Source of the DNA: Bacteroides xylanisolvens XB1A
GTDB lineage: Bacteria > Bacteroidota > Bacteroidia > Bacteroidales > Bacteroidaceae
Direction: 5' to 3'
DNA: 64,000 nucleotides
Assembly (NCBI RefSeq): GCF_000210075.1
Contig: NC_021017.1
Span: 4,049,128 to 4,113,127, forward strand
In this document: positions 36,530 through 47,300 of the stretch, in pieces
Numbering within the stretch: position 1 is the first letter of the stretch
Layout: every line of letters starts with the position of its first letter
Program-made: the position numbers and the translations under genes
Notes under the pieces: model-generated
Database searches by the model: none
Seen by the model: only the letters and a program-made list of their open reading frames with translations
What the model was told of the DNA's origin: nothing

Positions 36530-37993
36530 ATGAAGTATCTTTTATCTATTGTACTATTGGCCTTGATTGGTTTTACAACTCCGAAAAAGACGATTCCTGC
36601 TTATGATTGGGGAAGTGTATCTGCAGAGCCGGATTTGTCGTGGGCCGATCAGGTGGGGGCGCAGAGGACTCCGGAAAACACAGAATGGGATGCCGGAAAG
36701 TTCGGGTTGCGGAATGACACTTCCGTATTCAGTACTCCTGCTATCCAGGCCGCTATTGATGCTTGTCACCAACAGGGAGGAGGTACGGTAGTTGTTGCCC
36801 CGGGGTATTATAAAATAGGTGCTTTGTTTATCAAGAGTGGTGTGAATCTGCATCTTAGTAAAGGTACTACCTTGCTTGCGAGTGATAATATTCAGGACTA
36901 TCCGGAATTTCCTTCCCGCATTGCCGGTATCGAAATGACATGGCCTTCGGCCGTTATCAATATAATGGATGCGGAAAATGCCGCTCTTACGGGGGAAGGT
37001 TTTATCGATTGCCGCGGAAAAGTATTCTGGGATAAATATTGGGCGATGCGGGAGGAATATGAGAAGAAGAATCTGCGTTGGATTGTGGATTATGATTGCA
37101 AGCGGGTGAGGGGAGTACTGGTTTCCAACAGCAAGCATATCACGTTGAAAGACTTTACGTTGGTGCGTACGGGATTCTGGGCTTGTCAGATTTTGTATTC
37201 GGATCATTGTTCGGTGAGCGGACTTACTATTAATAATAATGTAGGAGGTCACGGACCAAGTACGGATGGCATTGATATTGATTCATCTACCAATATTCTG
37301 GTAGAAAACTGTGATGTGGATTGCAACGATGATAATATTTGTATTAAGGCAGGGCGTGACGCCGACGGACTGCGTGTGAATCGTCCCACGGAGAATGTGG
37401 TGGTTCGTAACTGTATTGCCCGTAAAGGTGCAGGGTTACTGACTTGCGGAAGTGAGACTTCCGGTTCTATTCGTAATGTACTGGCTCATGATCTGATAGC
37501 GTATGGCACAGGATCTGTATTACGGCTTAAATCGTCTATGAATCGTGGTGGGACAGTAGAGAATATTTATGTCACAGGAGTTGAGGCTGATAGTGTATCT
37601 AATGTATTGGAGGTGGATTTGAACTGGCATCCAAAATATAGTTATTCGAAATTACCTGTAGAATATGAAAGTAGGGAGATTCCTGCACATTGGAAAATAA
37701 TGCTGACTCCAGTAGAACCTAAAGAAAAAGGGTATCCACACTTTCGCAATGTTTATTTCTCTCATGTAAGAGCGAAAAGATCTAAATGTTTCATTACAGC
37801 TTCGGGGTGGAATGATAGTTTACGTATTGAGAACTTCTATCTATTTAATATTCGAGCACAAGTGAAAACAGCGGGAAAGATAGTGTATGGAAAAAAAGTT
37901 CGATTAAGTGAAATTTATTTGGAAGTGGAAGATAAGAGTCAAGTAAGACAAGAATACAATATTGATAGTAAAATAGAAATCAGTTATCAGTAG
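36530..37993 (+). CDS. GH28 family galacturonidase/rhamnogalacturonan hydrolase
   Basis: 487 aa from 36530 (MKYLLSI), which opens a signal peptide. Right-handed beta-helix of GH28: FSTPAIQAAIDACHQQGGGTVVV, the catalytic block GPSTDGIDIDSS (D246), CNDDNICIKAG (D267, D268) and GAGLLTCGSETSGSIRN, with LRLKSSMNRGG later. GH28 enzymes act on alpha-galacturonosyl bonds; in a rhamnogalacturonan-I locus an exo-acting rhamnogalacturonan galacturonohydrolase is likely (inference). Single-gene unit ended by a shared bidirectional terminator. Confidence 0.93.
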   Translation: MKYLLSIVLLALIGFTTPKKTIPAYDWGSVSAEPDLSWADQVGAQRTPENTEWDAGKFGLRNDTSVFSTPAIQAAIDACHQQGGGTVVVAPGYYKIGALFIKSGVNLHLSKGTTLLASDNIQDYPEFPSRIAGIEMTWPSAVINIMDAENAALTGEGFIDCRGKVFWDKYWAMREEYEKKNLRWIVDYDCKRVRGVLVSNSKHITLKDFTLVRTGFWACQILYSDHCSVSGLTINNNVGGHGPSTDGIDIDSSTNILVENCDVDCNDDNICIKAGRDADGLRVNRPTENVVVRNCIARKGAGLLTCGSETSGSIRNVLAHDLIAYGTGSVLRLKSSMNRGGTVENIYVTGVEADSVSNVLEVDLNWHPKYSYSKLPVEYESREIPAHWKIMLTPVEPKEKGYPHFRNVYFSHVRAKRSKCFITASGWNDSLRIENFYLFNIRAQVKTAGKIVYGKKVRLSEIYLEVEDKSQVRQEYNIDSKIEISYQ

Positions 37994-38023
37994 GAATATT
38001 ATGGACAGTGTCCAGAAATATAT

Positions 38024-38057
38024 AGAATGAGGGTGTATCATTGATCACCCTCATTCT
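38024..38057. terminator. Bidirectional terminator
   Basis: Perfect 12-bp inverted repeat (AGAATGAGGGTG and complement; 38024-38035 and 38046-38057) between the convergent stops of GH28 (+) and DUF4450 (-). It can form the same stem in both RNAs, though flanking T-runs are weak. Confidence 0.75.
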
Positions 38058-38061
38058 GTGG

Positions 38062-41000
38062 CTATTTGACTAGCGTTACTCCCATCAATCCTATCACGAC
38101 TTCATTGGCTGTCGTCTCCAAAGATAATGATTTTAATTCTTTAACTGGATTGAGTGGCAGATCAAGCATTGTAGCCATACCACCATCAATAGATATCGGG
38201 TTGTTCGATATTGTTTTTCCAAGTTCGCCTGCATGATATTTGCTTACATCACCTGTTTTAAGGCGTACTCTCCACGGACGTGGATCTTTAGTGTTGAAAG
38301 CATATCCATCTACGAATATATCCTGATCTAAAGGAATTAAATTATCTGGTAATATAAGTTTCAGTACTTCTTTTTGTCCATCTGTATATTCTATTTTGAT
38401 TTCGCCATTTACTATATGAGATTGCATATAATAAGTGGAAGCTGCAATGAGGAAATAGGCTTTAGAAGCTTTACCGTTTAGTGGTATATTAATGGAAGTC
38501 GGGTAGTTATCCCATAATGTGGTGAATGCAATATTATTATATTCTTTTTCTCCTGGAGTACTGAAAGGTATTCCTTGTGGCATAATGAATCTATTGTTAT
38601 TTCTTGAAGCCTTATTTCTTATTCCACGGTCATCAATAACAGAAATACTTTGAGGATGACACCATTGTCCCATACCTTGGGTCGGAACTTGTAATGTGGT
38701 GTATTTCCATCTTGGGAACATATATTTTCCATAAGCGAATATATTACTTACTTTGTCATTAAATATTTTCTTCATGTCTACCGTCTTATAAACTGATTTT
38801 TCCGGTACAGAGATATTCCAATTGATGGCTCGAAAAGAGTAAGTGTCTTTTCCGGATTTGACTTTTATTCTATTAGTTCCTGAAGATGCAATGGGAATAT
38901 CAAATTCATAGTTGTTTTTTCCATGAGCTTCTATATTGATGTTTTCATTCACCTTTTTACCATTGATATACAAATCACCTTTTATCACTTTATCCATATT
39001 GTTTTTCAAGGTAAAAATAAGAGAAGAAGATTCAGAATCACAAACGATATCAAGCGGATTGTTGACATTTATATCTATGGGAAGCCAATAATTCATATTT
39101 CCATTGGTGATATTGACAAATACAGTGCGATGTCCGTTTTGAGCGGTTATAGTGCCGGTTAGTATGTCATTCTTTAAGTTTGCATGACGCAGAACGTTTT
39201 GCGGGTCATATATTTTTCCTGATTTATAAGGAATATTTAGTCTGAACTGGCTGCCATTGGCTACATTGACAGATATCATGTCTCTGTTTATTTTTTCTCC
39301 GTCCCATTCTATCGTGATATCGTATTTGTCAGCTATTCCTGCCTCAAACTTAATTTCTGGAGATAAAATAGTGGTTGTAAGTAAAGTATAGGGTGTATCT
39401 TTTCCATTTACTTTGATAGATTTAATTTTGTTTCTTATAGCTTTTATTTCCATTGACAAGCTGACATCTTTTTTGAGTAAATTAGGAGTTATAGAATACC
39501 TTTCTATATTGCCTTTCCTTTCAAAAGTATATGCCATATTTTGAGTTTCAATTTCTGCAAAATTCCAATCATCGGGGAATCCGGGTCTTATCGTTAGTCT
39601 ATTATTAATAAGATCTGGCATGATACCGTACATACCCTGTACAAGAGCACGTACCCCTGTCGCTATTCCATCGGCAAAATCACGATATGTCTCTCTGCGG
39701 GCTGCGTCATAGAATGACAATTGTGTGACATTTCCCGGACCTGAACCAAGGTACATCGCATCCAGAACAGCTCCTTTGAACATTTTGAAAGCCTCTTCAT
39801 AACGTCCTGTTTGCCAATAAGCAAGGGCGGTATGTGAGATTTCTCCGAAAGCGACATTGTTGATAGACCACATATAAGGTTGCCAGTTTGTTGTTGAAAT
39901 CACATAATTGGCAGTATCCTTCAAACCTTTTCCCATGACGGGGATGTGGGGGATTTCCGTATCTATATATCGGGTTGCCTGATATGCCTTGAAGGGATCA
40001 TGTATATCAGAATCTATTGCATGATAAATAGTCCATATGGCAGCGTTGTCATGTCGTATCCGGTTTCCCATATTATCTTTAAACTCCGCCCACCATCCTT
40101 TGTCTTTTATCCATAATTCTTTGTTTATGGCAGATAATATAAGTTCTGCTTCTTTTTTGTATATGCTTGGATCTTTTCCTAATTTTTCGGATATTTCTGC
40201 CATTATTTTATTTGCCCGGTAGTTATATGCAGTAGAATGTGTCACTTTACCGCCATTGTATTGTAATGCGTCTGAAGCCCAGATACAAGCATAGGCATCA
40301 TATAACCCGTCGTTATCGGGGTCGAATAGTTTTTTTTCCCATGTAAAGTGACGTTGGAGGGCAGGATATATTTCTCGTGCGTAATCAAGATCTCCGGTCC
40401 ATTTGAGATGCCACAACAGTTGGTCTATAAAGACTAGATTCATATCATAATGATGCATGACGTCTCTTCTATTAGGAACTCTTCCTATATAACCATTACT
40501 ATACATGGGGGTTCCCCATATTTTTGCAGACCGTGCGAGGTTTAGGGCTGTGTCCTGAAGATGGGGTAATGTGACGGGAACATCTATAACTTGCGAATTA
40601 AGATAACCGTTAAAGTGAGTTTTTGCCCTATCTTCTAATCCCATCAAGTCTGCGAGATAAGCCCCTCTCCAACCGGTAAGAAGTAATTCGCGGAAACAGA
40701 TGGCTCCATGTAGATACGATGGAGATTGCCATACAGCATCTTCCGCTCCAGAGAAGGTGCCTCCTAATGTGTTCAGAAATGGATCAGGTGTTTTTATTTT
40801 GATTCTGGAAGCTATTTGGGTTCTGAACTCAACACCTTTGTTGAAAACATTACTGAGATCATTATATTGAAACTCACTATGACTTTTAGGGTTGTGCAGT
40901 TCAATATAGAAAGGAATGGTACTAACCGGATATTTTGCTATGATAACCGGTTTGTTTGATTTGCGGGATGTGATAAGTTCGTCCAATTGGTCAATAAGGT

Positions 41001-41707
41001 TTCCATCCACTTCTTTTATATCAGTTCCGATAGGAAAGGTTCCTGCTATGGACATTACTTTATGTTGAGAGGCTCTGTTGCTGGTGTGGTGCCCGTATTG
41101 TATCGTAAATTTGTTTTGATTAATTTGATATATATTTCCGGAACAATTGTTGGCTTTAATGAAAAAACAATCGGCTGGGTCGGAATTCAAGTCTCCCTCA
41201 CGTCCGAATTTCTGATTGTTGGCTCCCCCCATATATCCACAAGATTTTAGTGCCGGCAGGGATGTCTTTGGCTTTGTATCTTACTACTAATCCATCGCCA
41301 TCGGACATAGCTACAGCATCAATTGTCAGACTGCCGTTTCCTAGATGTCTCCTGTCTCTCACAATGTAGGTGCGTTGCCCGGATTTAAAACGAGATTCAA
41401 TGAATTCCATATCTTTTATCCAAGTAATATTTGAGGGGGTAGATATAGCCATATATACACTTCCACCGAGGTTAGGCATGTAAAGTCCGAATTCGGGGAA
41501 GTCACTGGTTTCAAAACGAAAGCCGGTATTAGTTCCATAAATAGCTCTAGTAAATCTTTTATTTCCATTGGTTATTACAAACTCTTCTCCTTCGGGTTTA
41601 TATCGAAGAGTTCTTTCTTCTCCGTGCCAATAGGAGGAGTGAGGCAAGTCTTTTGCGTTTGCCGGGAATTGCAACAAGGTAAATAATATCAATATAATTT
41701 TTTTCAT
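38062..41707 (-). pseudogene. DUF4450 family protein, disrupted by a +1 frameshift
   Basis: Two overlapping reading parts: 41707-41198 (169 aa, signal peptide MKKIILILFTLLQFPANA) and 41232-38062 (1056 aa). They join if one base is removed from a run of six G (plus-strand C run 41225-41230); the join then reads IYGGANNQKFGREGD and aligns with the intact paralogue at 53862. Restored length is about 1214 aa. The C-terminal part has an (alpha/alpha)-barrel look, with PDNDGLYDAYACIWASDAL and THSTAYNYRANK near the middle. The family is probably a glycoside hydrolase; activity not known to me. Causes: real mutation, phase variation at the G-run, slippage during expression, or sequencing error. It follows the GH43-like gene by 39 nt. 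Confidence 0.85.
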
Positions 41708-41746
41708 AACAGTTTTTTATAAGTGTACTTTAAGTTCTATGTTCGT

Positions 41747-42823
41747 TTATTCGGGCTTGATTTTAAAGACGAAACCTGAAGATGTTTCTGCTTTTCCCCC
41801 TTGGGAAGCCGTGAAAAGGTAAGCCGGTTTTCCATTTTTCATTAGTACTTGCGGGCGTTCGAAACGTCCATAACGTTTGAGATGTTTAGGAGCGGGTGGT
41901 TGTTTGATATAATGCTCTGCTCCAAACCAACCAATTTGAGGGTTTTGCCAGTTCAGCCCGTCTTTGGATTCGAAATAGAGCCCCACTGTATGGTCGTAGA
42001 ACCCCATATCTCTCATTAACATTTTGAATATACCGTTTTCATACCAGATATACGCATCTTCTACTTGCCTGTTTTCTCCGAAACCGGAGAAATCGACGAT
42101 CGGATTTTTTTCATATCGTCGATAAGGTCCTGTGATTTTATCTGCAAAAGCTACCCCATATTTCCGGTTACCTGAAATACCATTGATATGTTGGTTCACA
42201 TATTCATTTTCATTACAAGATTTATAATAAAGCCAGTATTTTCCGTCCGGATGTTTTAAGAAAGCTGGATTAGTGGTAATATAATCATCCCATTCACCTG
42301 TATTTCCAGGCATTAATAATGGTTTTTCGCATCTTTCCCACGGTCCCCAAATAGAGTTTGCTACAGCGTATCCGATACGTTTCGTTCCAAATTTACCATT
42401 GGTTGCTCCCATGTAAAATAGCCAGTAACGACCGTCTATTTTATAAATGCTTGGATTGTGACATGTATTACCATCAAAATAGCCCGGGCGGGGGGACAGT
42501 ACTGTTGATACATATTTGTATGGGCCTTCCGGTTGGTCGGCTACGGCGTGTGCGATTTCACAATGCCCCAGCCATCCTTTCATTTCATACTTTTTTTCCC
42601 AACGTGAATAAAATACATGTACTTTATTCTTTTCATCTATAATTGGTGCACAACACCACACATAATAATTATCGTCTTCCAAGATGCGTCCCATAGGTTC
42701 CAGACGTTCAGCAAAAGAAGAAATAGCATCTGCTGGATAGTTCTTCGGCTGGTCAAGACTTTGGGCTTGTGCCGACGCAATCTTTAAAATAAAGAATAAT
42801 GCATAAAAAAGGATGTGTTTCAT
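41747..42823 (-). CDS. GH43-like five-bladed propeller glycoside hydrolase
   Basis: 358 aa with signal peptide cleaved near AQAQ. Repeated blades with acidic residues typical of the GH43/GH32 superfamily: YVWCCAPIIDEKNKVHVFYSRW, CHNPSIYKIDGRYWLFYMG, TTNPAFLKHPDGKYWLYYKS and RQVEDAYIWYENGIFKMLMRD. Likely periplasmic and acting on an arabinose, galactose or uronate side chain; the precise family and linkage cannot be told by eye. First gene of the operon that continues into the broken DUF4450 gene. Confidence 0.8.
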   Translation of the reverse strand: MKHILFYALFFILKIASAQAQSLDQPKNYPADAISSFAERLEPMGRILEDDNYYVWCCAPIIDEKNKVHVFYSRWEKKYEMKGWLGHCEIAHAVADQPEGPYKYVSTVLSPRPGYFDGNTCHNPSIYKIDGRYWLFYMGATNGKFGTKRIGYAVANSIWGPWERCEKPLLMPGNTGEWDDYITTNPAFLKHPDGKYWLYYKSCNENEYVNQHINGISGNRKYGVAFADKITGPYRRYEKNPIVDFSGFGENRQVEDAYIWYENGIFKMLMRDMGFYDHTVGLYFESKDGLNWQNPQIGWFGAEHYIKQPPAPKHLKRYGRFERPQVLMKNGKPAYLFTASQGGKAETSSGFVFKIKPE

Positions 42824-42873
42824 AATTTCTGTGATATTTATATATGATTAATAATTCTTTTAGACCTGTATGA

Positions 42874-42939
42874 CAAAATTAGGTTGATTCTGCAAATAGC
42901 TATGATGAAAAAATTCCATTTTGTATGTAGTTTTATCCA
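42874..42939 (-). promoter_or_regulatory. Promoter with putative HTCS operator for GH43-like/DUF4450
   Basis: Minus-strand TAATTTTG (42881-42874) with half-sites TGGATAA (42939-42933) and TGGAATT (42918-42912), spaced 21 bp, the first 58 nt before the -7 box. The 15-mer AATGGAATTTTTTCA is identical, at identical distance (24 nt) from the -7 box, to the promoter at 44305-44370. Confidence 0.8.
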
Positions 42940-43053
42940 CAAATAGCGATATTATGGTTGTAAGGTATTAGATATGGAACTTTGTTACAAATACTTTTTC
43001 TTATAGTAGCGCACTCTTGACAAAGCCTTTTTAATTTTGTATATTTGCAAGCG

Positions 43054-43206
43054 GAAAGATTAATGGATAAAGAATTTAAAAAAGAATGAAAATAGAATAG
43101 TACAATATTATAACAATATATCAGAAGCTCCTTACAATAGTTAAGCTGTGAGAGTTACCGTATAAGCTAAAGGCTGCAAATCTTTATAAGGTTCGCAGTC
43201 TTTTTT
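43054..43206 (+). ncRNA. Candidate small RNA
   Basis: A -7 box TATATTTG (43040-43047) has TTG 20 nt upstream (43017-43019), the Bacteroides promoter spacing. About 120 nt further a hairpin (GGCTGC 43172-43177 with GCAGTC 43195-43200) is followed by six T (43201-43206). Between them is no useful reading frame (only a possible 8-codon one). It is oriented opposite to both neighbouring genes. The 5' end is estimated. Small RNAs next to PULs are known in Bacteroides; this one is a prediction from sequence only. Confidence 0.5.
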
Positions 43207-43422
43207 GTTATGAAAAAGTACAGGGAGAACCTTAAAATCGAAATTTATAATTTATAATAAACTTGGATACCGTTTTTAATAAACTCCTCAATAGTTTATT
43301 AAAAACAGAAAGCTTGTCTATTAAAGATAAGTCATTTTTTTTCTTTATGTGAAGGAGGAGGATAATACTTATTATGATGTAAAATGACAGAAGTGAATTT
43401 AAGTGACATGATTGTAAAAACA

Positions 43423-43453
43423 ATGGAGCATTGTACACAATTCAATGCTCCAT
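43423..43453 (-). terminator. Terminator of the 43487-44266 gene
   Basis: Perfect 11-bp stem (ATGGAGCATTG 43423-43433 with its complement 43443-43453). Read on the minus strand it is followed by TTGTTTTTAC, giving a T-rich tail 34 nt after the stop codon. Confidence 0.7.
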
Positions 43454-43486
43454 ATTACATCATAATGCAATAATAAAAATAGATTT

Positions 43487-44266
43487 TTATTGAGCTATCA
43501 CACCTGCCCAACTGGAAGAGAAGCGGAAGTTACCGACATTTCCGGTCAAATCATCGCGGTTCCTAAATGAAATAGAACGAATCCCCCCTTTTAATTTGTT
43601 ATTATCTTCGTCCCCCTTCGCTACCACATCGGGTTGAGGTTCTTCTGCTGTTAAGGCTGGGTCTACAAATAATGAAACCTCGTTCTTTTTATAATCCAGT
43701 TTGAGAACCAATAGATGCGTCTTATTAAGCGCATGGCTTTTGAAGGATTCTGCATTAACTCTTAACAGATTAGTCCCGAATCGGATATGTTCATCGTCTA
43801 TCTTACCGACATATACTCTGGCACGCAGATTACCGCCAGTATGAACAGGGGAAAGAGCAATGAAATCGCCTAAGCGACTGGAAGCGACGGAGGAAAAGTT
43901 TGCCAAAAATGAAAGGTATAAAGTTCCCCTGCAATAGTCATTCTTTTCAGAAATGGAATATACGCTAAATCTTGAACCTTTCACATTTTCCGGGAGTTCT
44001 CCTATTTTGATAGATACTCCTTTTTCCGTATATCCCTCATAACTGAGCTCTTGTCCGGTAATGGGACTACCGGCATTCTTGTCAGTTTGGGAAGAGAATG
44101 CTTCACACCAGGTATCTATTTTTATCGGAGCATCAGCTTTATTATATGTAGCTTTTTCCAATTTATCACCTTGTTTATATCCATTTAGCAGATTGCTTTT
44201 TAATACTTGTGCGTTGCTTGATAATACAAAGGCTGCCAGGCTTAAAATTAATACTGATCTTTTCAT
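43487..44266 (-). CDS. Secreted protein of unknown function
   Basis: 259 aa with a clear signal peptide (MKRSVLILSLAAFVLSSNAQ). Not recognised. The rest is beta-strand-rich, with no long helices or transmembrane segments; LLVLKLDYKKNEVSLFVDPAL and IRFGTNLLRV resemble strands of LamG/concanavalin-like jelly-roll domains. Two Cys in the mature part (around CEAF and DYCRG) could pair. It is monocistronic with one of the strongest HTCS-type operators of the window, so it is probably co-induced with the pectin enzymes. A carbohydrate-binding or lyase/hydrolase jelly-roll are both possible. Confidence 0.7.
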   Translation of the reverse strand: MKRSVLILSLAAFVLSSNAQVLKSNLLNGYKQGDKLEKATYNKADAPIKIDTWCEAFSSQTDKNAGSPITGQELSYEGYTEKGVSIKIGELPENVKGSRFSVYSISEKNDYCRGTLYLSFLANFSSVASSRLGDFIALSPVHTGGNLRARVYVGKIDDEHIRFGTNLLRVNAESFKSHALNKTHLLVLKLDYKKNEVSLFVDPALTAEEPQPDVVAKGDEDNNKLKGGIRSISFRNRDDLTGNVGNFRFSSSWAGVIAQ

Positions 44267-44304
44267 AATGCTATAATTAAATGTGTTGATAATTTTTTCT
44301 GAGA

Positions 44305-44370
44305 CAAAATTAGTCTGAACTTTTTATTCCGACTAGTGAAAAAATTCCATTAAACATGTACATATGTTCA
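44305..44370 (-). promoter_or_regulatory. Promoter with putative HTCS operator for the unknown secreted protein
   Basis: Minus-strand TAATTTTG (44312-44305) with half-sites TGAACAT (44370-44364) and TGGAATT (44349-44343), spaced 21 bp, the first 58 nt before the -7 box. It lies just beyond the HTCS-2 stop codon. Confidence 0.8.
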
Positions 44371-44390
44371 CAAACACATAAATATATTTA

Positions 44391-47300
44391 TTAATCTTCG
44401 TTTATTTCTGTTTCTCTTATGCCCTCTTGGTATCTTTTCTGATAACTGGAAGGAGAGATGCCAAATTGAGCCTTAAAACATCTGCTGAAATAGAACGGGT
44501 CATTGATGCCGACCATATAAGTTACTTCAGATACGGTATATTTCTTGGTTGACAACAATTCAGCAGCTTTCTTCATTCGCATGATACGAAGATATTCTTT
44601 GGGAGTATATCCGGTCACTCCACGCACTTTACGGTAAAAGATGGTGCGACCCAGTGACATCATAGAAGCAAAATCATCGGCAGTAAATTCAGGGTTAGTC
44701 AGTTGTTCTTCCACTATCTTGGTCAGATTTTCGACAAACTCCTTGTCTTTATCCGATGTACACATCACAGGACGTTTGGCTGACAAGTCATTGGAAAACT
44801 TCTCCTTTAGTTTGTCACGCTGTTCTATCAGTTTGAATATGCTTGCCAGTAACAGTTTGGTACTGAAAGGTTTTGTTATGTAAGAGTCTGCACCGCTTTT
44901 CACTCCTTCCAGATGGCTTTCCGCTGCATTCAGGGCTGTAAGTAGGATTATAGGAATATGACTGGTACTAAAGTCACTTTTTAGTTTACGGGTTATCTCG
45001 AAACCATTATATCCAGGCATCATGACATCGCTGATAATGAGGTCTATATCATTATTATGGGCATACTCCAGACCATTTTTTCCATCCGCTTCGGCAGCAA
45101 CCTCGAAATATGGGGTCAGTTCTTCTTTCAAGAATTCCCGTACGTCATTGTCATCCTCGATAATAAGTATTTTCCGTTTGTTTAGAGGACCCTCTTGATC
45201 AGATGCGTTCAGTTCTGTTTTTAGTTCTTTCTCTATATTTTCTACTTCTTTATCTATTTCTTCTTCTGATTCAGAGTGAGCATTTTCCTCATTAAGAGCA
45301 GAAAGCGAAGGATGGTTTTGTGCTTCTTCTTTTAATATGGCATTTTCAGGAATAAGGAAGTCGTTAGATTGATAAATGGAAGAATCAGTAGGTAAAGTTA
45401 CAATGAAAATAGAACCACCTGACGGATTTTCTTCATAGCAGATGTTCCCTTTGTGAACATGAACCAGTTCATGGGTAAGATGTAAACCTACTCCTATACT
45501 GTCGCTAGAAAAACTGCTTTGCATGAAACGTTTAAACAGCTCATTACGTTTTTCTTTGGGTATGCCTACACCTGTATCCGTTACTTTCATGATTAATAGC
45601 TGTTTCTGTTTATCAATATAAATGCTGAATTCTATCTTTCCACCGGAAGGAGTATATTTGAAAGCATTTGATAAAAGATTGTAGGCGATTTTGTCGATAT
45701 TACCTTTATCAATATACATTTTGTATGAATTGACGGATGGTATAAATTTGAAATCCATATTCTTGGATTCGGCTGTATCCTGAAAGCTTAGGTAGATTTC
45801 ATATAAGAAAGCGATAACGTCAGTTTCTTCAAGTGAAAGGGCGAGTTTGTTGTTCTGCATTTTCCGGAATTCAAGTAATTGGTTGATCAGACGCAGCATA
45901 CGCTGGGTACTTTTGTCCATTAGTTTGATAGAGTAACGTATCTCCTTGGGGATATTGTGGGTACGGTGGATTCTGTCCAAAGCCCCTTGTATTAGTGTAA
46001 GCGGAGTTCTGAATTCATGTGAGATATTGGTGAAAAATACTAACTTGTATTCTGTTAATTGCTTTTCTACTTTAATTTTATTCCGCAAGTTGTTAATATT
46101 CCTGATAGTACGATATACAAAATACATGATAATGCCTGCAATGAGTATGTAAACAAAGAAAGCCCATCCGGTTGCCCAAAAAGGGGGAGTTACTTTGATT
46201 TCAAGTGTCTCCTCGTTATCACTCCATATACCTGATACGCTGCAGGCTTTGACATGTAGATAGTAGGTACCTGCCGGTAAGTTTTTATAAGCTGCAAAGT
46301 TTAATGTAGAAGGAATACTCCAGTCATCGTCATATCCTTCAAGTTTGTAGCTGAACCTTGTATTAGTCGAAATTGGATAGTCAAAAGTGGAGAAGTCTAT
46401 GACAAAGGAACTTTGGTAATATTTCAGACTGATGGCATCTGTATATGCCAGAGCGGCTGTCAATGGAGAGTCCATATCGGCAGGACGGACTGATATTCCG
46501 TTTAACTTTAAGTCTGTAAATGTAACGGACAGAATTTTCTCTTTGTTTTTAATTTGCTTAGTATTGAGTATTATAAGTCCGTGGTTGGTGCCGAAAGCCA
46601 AACGACCATCTTTTAATTTGGCACATCCTTCTGTATATACATTCCCCAATATATCATTAGAAAAGAAGTAATTGTTGAATATTTTGTTTTCCGGGTTAAA
46701 ACAAGAAATCCCATATTCGGTGGATACCCAGATATTTCCTTCATCATCTTCAATGAAAGCTTGTACTACACTGTGGACAAGTCCATCATTGACCGTATAG
46801 TGAGTAAAGGATATATCTTTATAATCATTCTTTATATTGGCTACGCAAAATCCGATACCTGATTCGGCAATCCATATCCTGCCTTTCTTATCTTGTATAA
46901 TTGATTTTATTTCATTGCTTTTCAGGGCATGGTTATCCAGATTGTATTGGTAAAAATCGTTCGGGTCTTTTATAATACGGTCAGGATCGAATACAAAAAC
47001 ACCTTCACTGGTTCCTACCCATATCCATCCGTTACGGTCTTCGCAGATAGTGCGGATTTCCTTTTGGCCATAAGTCTTATTGAAAAAATGCCGGAATATG
47101 TATTTGTCTTTTTTAGGAACAGCGAGATCAAGTCCTCCGCCGAACGTTCCTATCCACATACGTTGTTTGCGGTCTTGCAAAATGCAGAATACTGGATCGG
47201 CAGCTAAGGAATTTGTATCGGTTGCCTGATGTATATAGTGTTGGTCGTCTCCGACTTGGAGCCCTTTCCCGCGTGTTCCCAACCATATATTACCTTTACT

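Larger units (their letters stand above)
42824..43486. other. 663-nt intergenic region
   Basis: Holds the GH43-like promoter (42874-42939), a plus-strand promoter-plus-terminator unit that may be an sRNA (43017-43206), a perfect 13-bp inverted repeat (43273-43285 and 43293-43305, TTTTTAATAAACT and complement) and the terminator of the upstream minus-strand gene (43423-43453). No convincing protein gene is seen. Confidence 0.7.

Noticed and set aside
41198..41707. 169-aa open frame as a separate small gene
   Set aside because: It aligns with the N-terminus of the DUF4450 paralogue and is separated from the rest only by one extra base, so it is part of the same gene.
43017..43022. TTGACA as an E. 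coli-type -35 box
   Set aside because: Bacteroides primary sigma factor uses a different consensus; only the TTG at 20-nt spacing from TATATTTG is taken as relevant.
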